Assembly (NCBI GenBank): GCA_910579605.1
Contig: CAJTUG010000050.1
Coordinates: forward strand, 2,602 to 11,234
Direction: 5' to 3'
Length of the DNA: 8,633 bases
Source of the DNA: an uncultured Muribaculaceae bacterium
GTDB lineage: Bacteria; Bacteroidota; Bacteroidia; Bacteroidales; Muribaculaceae
A model generated the notes under the pieces. The model saw only the letters and a program-made list of their open reading frames with translations. It was not told the DNA's origin and did no database searches. Shown piece by piece: positions 4,637-8,633 of the stretch. A program made the translations under genes and the position numbers. Numbering within the stretch: position 1 is the first letter of the stretch; each line of letters opens with the position of its first letter.

Positions 4637-5986
4637 TTAGTAAGCTTGGCCGGTTGTGCGGCCTTTGATTTTGCCTTCTTTCATAAGGCCATCGTAGTGG
4701 TGCATCATAAGATGCGATTCCACCTGCTGAAGAGTATCCAGAACAACGCCGACCATGATCAGGAGCGACGTGCCACCGAAGAACTGGGCAAAATTCTGGC
4801 TTATGCCGAAGAAACGGGCAAATGCAGGCAAAATAGCCACGATACCCAAGAAAATCGAACCGGGCAATGTGATACGCGACATAATCGCGTCAAGATACTC
4901 GGCGGTCTTCTTGCCGGGCTTAACACCCGGGATAAAGCCGTTGTTGCGTTTCATATCTTCTGCCATTTGGGTGGGACGCACCGTGATAGCTGTATAGAAA
5001 TAAGTGAAAGCAACAATCAAAATAAAGAATACAAAATTATACCAGAAGCCATTGATATCGGTGAAGGCATGCAGGAACCCGGTCTCTCCGCCGCGGAAAC
5101 CAGCAAGCGTCATCGGGATAAACATGATAGCCTGTGCAAAAATGATAGGCATCACACCGGCTGCATTAACCTTCAAGGGTATGTATTGACGGGCACCGCC
5201 ATACTGGCGATTACCCACAATACGCTTGGCATACTGTACGGGCACCTTGCGTGTCCCCTGAACAAGGAGAACAGCGCCAACCGTAACGGCAAATAGCAAG
5301 ATAATCTCTACAATAAACATCACAAGACCGCCTTGGTTGCCCGATGCTCCGGGAAGACGGCTGATGAATTCATAATAGAGCGCTCCTGGGAGACGGGCAA
5401 TGATACCAACCAAAATGATGAATGAGATACCATTGCCTATACCGCGGTCGGTTATGCGCTCGCCGAGCCACATGATAAACATAGAGCCGGCAGCAAGGAT
5501 AATAGTCAAATAAGCAGTGGTCCATAAACCTAAGTGCAAGGCCGAACCATTGGCAGCGCCGTTTACCTGAACCTGAAGGTTGATAAGGTAGGCCGGAGCT
5601 TGGAGGATGAGGATCAGAACAGTGAGATAGCGAGTATACTGGTTCATCTTCTGACGTCCGCTCTCACCTTCGCGCTGCATTTTCTGGAACGAAGGGAGAA
5701 TCATACCGCAGAGCTGGATAACGATGCTCGCCGTGATATAGGGCATGATACCCAAGGCGAAAATCGAAGCCTGCGAGAACGCTCCGCCAGAGAACATATC
5801 AAGAAGCTGCATCAATCCGCTCTTGTTGGTGAAATTGGCAAGAGCGTCGATATCTGCTGGCGAAATGCCCGGCAGCACCACATAACAACCCAAGCGGTAT
5901 ATCAATACCAGCAAGAGTGTTATGAGAATGCGCTGACGCAGCTCCTGGATAGTCCAGATATTTTTTAGTGTATCGAAAAATCTCAT
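4637..5986 (-). CDS. secY: Protein translocase subunit SecY
   Basis: SecY (449 aa) is the channel subunit of the Sec translocon in the inner membrane. Ten hydrophobic segments can be seen, roughly at 19-39, 74-97, 119-137, 153-174, 184-204, 219-243, 274-296, 315-336, 372-392 and 399-418. The plug region is about 60-72 (LLDMFSGGAFS). GERITDRGIGNG (175-186) precedes transmembrane segment 5. The cytoplasmic C4-C5 loops that contact SecA and the ribosome carry RKVPVQYAKR (246-255), PGVKPG (353-358) and SRITLPG with Arg371. The cytoplasmic tail ends KGRTTGQAY. Length and topology match the family. The start lies only 2 nt after the rplO stop, which points to translational coupling. secE and secG are not in the window. 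Confidence 0.99.
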   Translation of the reverse strand: MRFFDTLKNIWTIQELRQRILITLLLVLIYRLGCYVVLPGISPADIDALANFTNKSGLMQLLDMFSGGAFSQASIFALGIMPYITASIVIQLCGMILPSFQKMQREGESGRQKMNQYTRYLTVLILILQAPAYLINLQVQVNGAANGSALHLGLWTTAYLTIILAAGSMFIMWLGERITDRGIGNGISFIILVGIIARLPGALYYEFISRLPGASGNQGGLVMFIVEIILLFAVTVGAVLLVQGTRKVPVQYAKRIVGNRQYGGARQYIPLKVNAAGVMPIIFAQAIMFIPMTLAGFRGGETGFLHAFTDINGFWYNFVFFILIVAFTYFYTAITVRPTQMAEDMKRNNGFIPGVKPGKKTAEYLDAIMSRITLPGSIFLGIVAILPAFARFFGISQNFAQFFGGTSLLIMVGVVLDTLQQVESHLMMHHYDGLMKEGKIKGRTTGQAY

Positions 5987-5988
5987 GA

Positions 5989-6435
5989 TTAAACGGTTTG
6001 GGCTGTTCCGCCTGCAGCTTCGATAGCTGCTTTAGCGGCTGCGGAGAAAGCGTTTGCCTCAACATTCACAGCGGTGTTGATCGCACCGTTAGCCAAAACT
6101 TTTACAAGTTGGTTGGAGCGAATCAAACCTGCCTTACGGAATTCTTCGATTCCCACCTTGTTGCCGCCAAGCTTTTCTGCCAAAGCTGCAACTGCAGGAA
6201 GGTTAATTGCTTTATATTCTACGCGGTTGATATTCTTGAAGCCGAATTTGGGCAAACGACGCTGCAAAGGCATCTGGCCGCCCTCAAATCCGATCTTGCG
6301 GCTATAGCCCGAACGCGACTTTGCGCCCTTGTGACCACGGGTTGATGTTCCGCCTTTGCCGGAACCGGGGCCGCGGCCGATGCGTGTGCTCCGCTTTACT
6401 GAGCCTACGGCAGGTTTCAAATTACTTAAATCCAT
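5989..6435 (-). CDS. rplO: 50S ribosomal protein L15 (uL15)
   Basis: This 148-aa large-subunit assembly protein has an extended basic N-terminal arm that reaches into 23S rRNA. The N-terminus MDLSNLKPAVGSVKR leads into the glycine-rich arm GRGPGSGKGGTSTRGHKG (20-37). GFEGGQMPLQRRLPKFGF (49-66) follows. The C-terminal globular domain contains the KAGLIRSNQLVKVLANG region and an alanine-rich last helix ending GGTAQTV. The length is usual. It sits 15 nt after rpmD and 2 nt before secY, the conserved rpmD-rplO-secY order of the spc operon. Confidence 0.99.
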   Translation of the reverse strand: MDLSNLKPAVGSVKRSTRIGRGPGSGKGGTSTRGHKGAKSRSGYSRKIGFEGGQMPLQRRLPKFGFKNINRVEYKAINLPAVAALAEKLGGNKVGIEEFRKAGLIRSNQLVKVLANGAINTAVNVEANAFSAAAKAAIEAAGGTAQTV

Positions 6436-6450
6436 GATTCGTAAGTGATT

Positions 6451-6630
6451 TTATGCGTTGGTCACTTCAACTAAGTGGCGAACTTTGTTTACCATACCCA
6501 TCACAGAGGGAGTATCTTCTTTCTCCACAGTGTGATTCATTTTCTTCAAGCCGAGTGCATCCAGAGTACGTTTTTGCACTGCAGGGCAATTGATACGGCT
6601 TTTTATCTGTTTGATTTTAATCTTTGCCAT
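6451..6630 (-). CDS. rpmD: 50S ribosomal protein L30 (uL30)
   Basis: This is a short gene of 59 codons between rpsE and rplO. The protein begins MAKIKIKQIKSRINCPAVQK, continues RTLDALGLKKMNHTVEKEDT and ends SVMGMVNKVRHLVEVTNA. The TLxALGLxKMNxTVE and DTPSVMGMVNKVxHLV patterns identify uL30, a peripheral large-subunit protein next to 5S rRNA. Its length is normal for bacterial L30 (about 58-60 aa). The start is the only ATG that gives the standard N-terminus, and it lies 28 nt after the rpsE stop in an AT-rich spacer with no Shine-Dalgarno sequence. Cys15 is an unremarkable substitution in the loop where many homologues have Gly. Confidence 0.97.
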   Translation of the reverse strand: MAKIKIKQIKSRINCPAVQKRTLDALGLKKMNHTVEKEDTPSVMGMVNKVRHLVEVTNA

Positions 6631-6658
6631 TATTGGAAATTTGTTAGCCTGTTAGAAA

Positions 6659-7177
6659 TTAGCCCTTGAAAACCTGTTCTACAGAAATACCACGGTTCTG
6701 AGCTACTGTTGCAGGCGAACGCATTTCGTCCAATGCTGCAATAGTAGCCTTCACAAGGTTGTGAGGGTTAGACGAACCTTTAGACTTGGCAAGCACGTCG
6801 GTGATACCAACGCTTTCCAACACAGCACGCATAGCACCACCGGCCTTTACACCGGTACCGTGGCTGGCAGGTTTCAAAATGATACGGCTGCCACCGAATT
6901 TGGCTACCTGTTCGTGGGGAATGGTACCCTTGTGTACAGGAACGCGGATAAGGTTCTTCTTAGCGGCTTCTACGCCCTTGGCAATAGCTGCCTGAACTTC
7001 ATTGGCCTTTCCAAGGCCCCAGCCTACAACGCCGTCTTCGTTACCTACCACGACAATGGCTGCGAAAGTGAAAGTGCGGCCACCCTTGGTAACTTTGGTT
7101 ACACGGTTGATGGCTACCAAGCGGTCCTTGAGTTCAAGGTCGCTCGTGGTTTTTACTCTATTGTTTCTTTTAGCCAT
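6659..7177 (-). CDS. rpsE: 30S ribosomal protein S5 (uS5)
   Basis: This 172-aa small-subunit protein acts in translational accuracy and at the mRNA entry site. Its double-stranded-RNA-binding-like N-terminal domain is about residues 15-80. It includes INRVTKVTKGGRTFTFAAIV (23-42) and VGWGLGKANEVQAAIAKG (51-68). The C-terminal domain (about 90-160) has the GTGVKAGGAMRAVLESVGI segment (107-125) and GSSNPHNLVKAT (134-145). The conserved GGR (32-34) and GxGxGKxxE patterns are intact, so no ram-type or spectinomycin-type loop change stands out by eye. It starts 5 nt after rplR and ends 28 nt before rpmD. Confidence 0.99.
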   Translation of the reverse strand: MAKRNNRVKTTSDLELKDRLVAINRVTKVTKGGRTFTFAAIVVVGNEDGVVGWGLGKANEVQAAIAKGVEAAKKNLIRVPVHKGTIPHEQVAKFGGSRIILKPASHGTGVKAGGAMRAVLESVGITDVLAKSKGSSNPHNLVKATIAALDEMRSPATVAQNRGISVEQVFKG

Positions 7178-7182
7178 ATTTC

Positions 7183-7527
7183 TTAGAATTTGAGGCCGGC
7201 TGCGCGGGCAGCATCAGCAAGGGATTTAACACGTCCGTGGAAAAGATAACCGTTGCGGTCAAAAACCACCTCGGTGATGCCTGCTTCAAGAGCCTTGGCT
7301 GCAATAGCAGAACCCACCATAGCTGCAATTTCGGTTTTGGTGGCTTGCTGCTCTATGCCCTTGGAAGAGGACGAAGCAAGTGTGCGGCCCGACAAATCGT
7401 CGATAAGCTGCACATAGATTTGCTTGTTGCTACGAAAAACGCTCATGCGGGGACGCTCTGCGGTGCCGGAAATTTTGCCGCGGATGCGCGTTTTGATTTT
7501 ATTACGTCTTTGAATCTTAGAGATCAT
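7183..7527 (-). CDS. rplR: 50S ribosomal protein L18 (uL18)
   Basis: This 114-aa protein of the central protuberance binds 5S rRNA with L5. The basic N-terminus MISKIQRRNKIKTRIRGKIS leads to the signature RPRMSVFRSNKQIYVQ (25-40). IDDLSGRTLASSSS (42-55) follows, then the C-terminal VVFDRNGYLFHGRVKSLADA segment (87-106) ending ARAAGLKF. The length matches bacterial L18 proteins (about 114-120). The ATG is chosen by homology; it lies 18 nt after the rplF stop. The rplF-rplR-rpsE order is conserved in most bacteria. Confidence 0.99.
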   Translation of the reverse strand: MISKIQRRNKIKTRIRGKISGTAERPRMSVFRSNKQIYVQLIDDLSGRTLASSSSKGIEQQATKTEIAAMVGSAIAAKALEAGITEVVFDRNGYLFHGRVKSLADAARAAGLKF

Positions 7528-7545
7528 GATAGTCTGCGGTTAATG

Positions 7546-8106
7546 TTATTTGGCACCGGCCTTCTTACCGGACTTGCGGCGGATGATTTCACCGACGAAC
7601 TTAATACCTTTACCCTTATAAGGTTCAGGCTTACGGAGCGAGCGGATTTTTGCGCACACCTGGCCCAAAAGCTGCTTGTCTGAGCTTTCAAGGATGATGA
7701 GCGGGTTTTTGTTACGTTCGCTCTTGGCTTCTACCGAAATTTCGGGTGGAAGCTTGATATATATAGCGTGAGAGAAACCGAGCTGCAATTCGAGCACTTG
7801 GCCGGTGGCGGCAGCACGGTAACCAACGCCAACTAATTCCATTTCTTTGCGGTAACGGTTGTGGACGCCTTCTACCATGTTGTGCAAAAGAGCACGGTAC
7901 AAGCCATGCTGTGCACGGTGTTCGCGGTCGTCGCTCGGACGGGTCACGTGGATGTGGCCGTCTTCAACTGTTACTGTAAGGTCGGGATTTACGGCCTGCT
8001 GGAGCTCGCCGTATTTACCCTTGACGGTCACTACATTGTTCTTTTCATCAACCGTCACTGTAACGCCTGCGGGAATGGCGATGGGAGCTTTACCTATTCT
8101 GGACAT
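7546..8106 (-). CDS. rplF: 50S ribosomal protein L6 (uL6)
   Basis: This 186-aa large-subunit protein lies near the factor-binding centre and contacts the sarcin-ricin region. It consists of two tandem copies of the same alpha/beta fold, about residues 1-82 and 83-175. The first begins MSRIGKAPIAIPAGVTV and contains VKGKYGEL (28-35). The second contains KEMELVGVGYRA (87-98). It also contains the C-terminal signature RKPEPYKGKGIKFVGE (158-173), followed by a basic tail RRKSGKKAGAK. The length is slightly above the E. coli protein (177 aa), due mostly to the tail. The start ATG lies 27 nt after the rpsH stop. Confidence 0.99.
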   Translation of the reverse strand: MSRIGKAPIAIPAGVTVTVDEKNNVVTVKGKYGELQQAVNPDLTVTVEDGHIHVTRPSDDREHRAQHGLYRALLHNMVEGVHNRYRKEMELVGVGYRAAATGQVLELQLGFSHAIYIKLPPEISVEAKSERNKNPLIILESSDKQLLGQVCAKIRSLRKPEPYKGKGIKFVGEIIRRKSGKKAGAK

Positions 8107-8133
8107 AATCTGATAGTATTTGCTTGAGGTTGA

Positions 8134-8532
8134 TTAATAAATGTAGCATAAAACTTCACCGCCGATTTTCAAATCGGCAGCCTTCTTGTTGGTCATCACA
8201 CCACGAGAAGTGGAGAGGATAGCTATACCCAAGCCGTTGAGCACACGGGGCATGTCTTTGTAGCCGGTGTACTGGCGGAGACCCGGGCGGGATACTCTCT
8301 TGAGACCCTTGATTGCGTTGACACGGTCAACGGGGTCATATTTAAGGGCAATCTTGATAGTGCCCTGATTGTTTTCGCCGTCTATAAACTTATAGTTAAG
8401 AATATAGCCTTGCTCGAAAAGAATCTTTGTGATTTCTTTCTTCAAGTTTGAGGCAGGCACTTCAACCACACGGTGGTTGGCTTTAATGGCGTTCCTCAAT
8501 CTTGTGAGATAATCTGCTATTGGATCTGTCAT
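8134..8532 (-). CDS. rpsH: 30S ribosomal protein S8 (uS8)
   Basis: This 132-aa primary 16S rRNA-binding protein organises the central domain of the 30S subunit; in E. coli it is the translational repressor of the spc operon. It begins MTDPIADYLTRLRNAIKANH, the standard S8 start. The C-terminal domain has GLKRVSRPGLRQY (76-88), VLNGLGIAILSTSRGVMT (97-114) with the rRNA-contacting STSRG, and the end GGEVLCYIY. The reading frame stays open upstream to the right edge, with an alternative TTG at 8607. That extension has no likeness to S8, so the ATG at 8532 is taken as the start. Upstream of it is an A-rich stretch (AAACAAAACAAACAA) with no Shine-Dalgarno sequence, and a strong hairpin further upstream. 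Confidence 0.98.
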   Translation of the reverse strand: MTDPIADYLTRLRNAIKANHRVVEVPASNLKKEITKILFEQGYILNYKFIDGENNQGTIKIALKYDPVDRVNAIKGLKRVSRPGLRQYTGYKDMPRVLNGLGIAILSTSRGVMTNKKAADLKIGGEVLCYIY

Positions 8533-8633
8533 TTGTTTGTTTTGTTTAAATTGATTGGGCCCGATTGCCCAACAATATTTAATACTCTCTTTACCGGACA
8601 CCGCCAAATGTCGAGCCTTAGCCGATTGTGGCG
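8533..8633 (-). promoter_or_regulatory. Spacer upstream of rpsH with a 10-bp hairpin
   Basis: These 101 nt show no recognisable coding sequence. The gene expected here is rpsN (uS14), which normally ends KKASW, and no such ending appears in any frame, so any rpsN lies beyond the right edge. On the minus strand, ATTG-TTGGGC (8576-8567) pairs with GCCCAA-T-CAAT (8560-8550): 10 bp with one bulged T and an AATCGG loop. The hairpin ends 17 nt before the rpsH ATG, and an A-rich unpaired tract follows. No U-run follows, so it is not an intrinsic terminator. A translational control or processing role is possible but unproven. A 7-bp direct repeat, CCGATTG on the plus strand, occurs at 8561-8567 and 8622-8628. 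Confidence 0.55.

Noticed and set aside
8533..8607. 25-residue N-terminal extension of S8 from a TTG at 8607
   Set aside because: The S8 family begins at the MTDPIADYLTRLRN segment. The extension has no S8 similarity and includes the hairpin sequence, so the open frame is best seen as chance.
1..8633. CRISPR array, tRNA, rRNA, insertion sequence or phage module
   Set aside because: No spaced repeats, tRNA-like folds, transposase or terminal repeats of mobile elements were seen; the window is a contiguous core operon.

Overview
The window is a stretch of the large ribosomal-protein superoperon of a member of the Bacteroidota, most likely a Bacteroidales species. That placement is inferred from the protein sequences, for example RpoA beginning MAILAFQKPE and an L36 with no zinc-binding cysteines. 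It also fits the absence of Shine-Dalgarno sequences before almost every start codon. All fifteen genes are on the minus strand, so transcription runs from the right end of the window to the left. I cannot name a genus.

In transcription order the genes are rpsH (uS8), rplF (uL6), rplR (uL18), rpsE (uS5), rpmD (uL30), rplO (uL15), secY, map, infA, rpmJ (bL36), rpsM (uS13), rpsK (uS11), rpsD (uS4), rpoA and rplQ (bL17). This is the distal 'spc' block followed by the 'alpha' block. rpmD and rpmJ are short genes of 59 and 38 codons. Spacers between genes are 2 to 43 nt, with one exception: 262 nt separate rpsK from rpsD. The operon ends in a strong intrinsic terminator (225-259), 17 nt after rplQ. 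The left 224 bp are AT-rich with no gene I can support. The right 101 bp precede rpsH and hold a 10-bp hairpin. No promoter is visible in the window, so the main promoter probably lies upstream of the right edge.

The genes together supply small- and large-subunit ribosomal proteins, translation initiation factor IF-1, the RNA polymerase alpha subunit, the SecY channel and the methionine aminopeptidase that trims nascent proteins. This links ribosome, polymerase and secretion capacity in one transcript.

The gene content is ordinary. The part worth a second look is the 262-nt rpsK-rpsD spacer. Its two ends are complementary over 8 bp, and it holds a candidate H-type pseudoknot, several competing CCGG pairings and a 22-codon reading frame. 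I read it as an RNA leader for the rpsD-rpoA-rplQ segment, plausibly a target of S4 autoregulation. In E. coli the S4 site is a pseudoknot before rpsM; here the candidate sits directly before rpsD. I recall, but cannot check, that S4 leader motifs have been proposed computationally in Bacteroidia, so this may be a known class rather than a new one.
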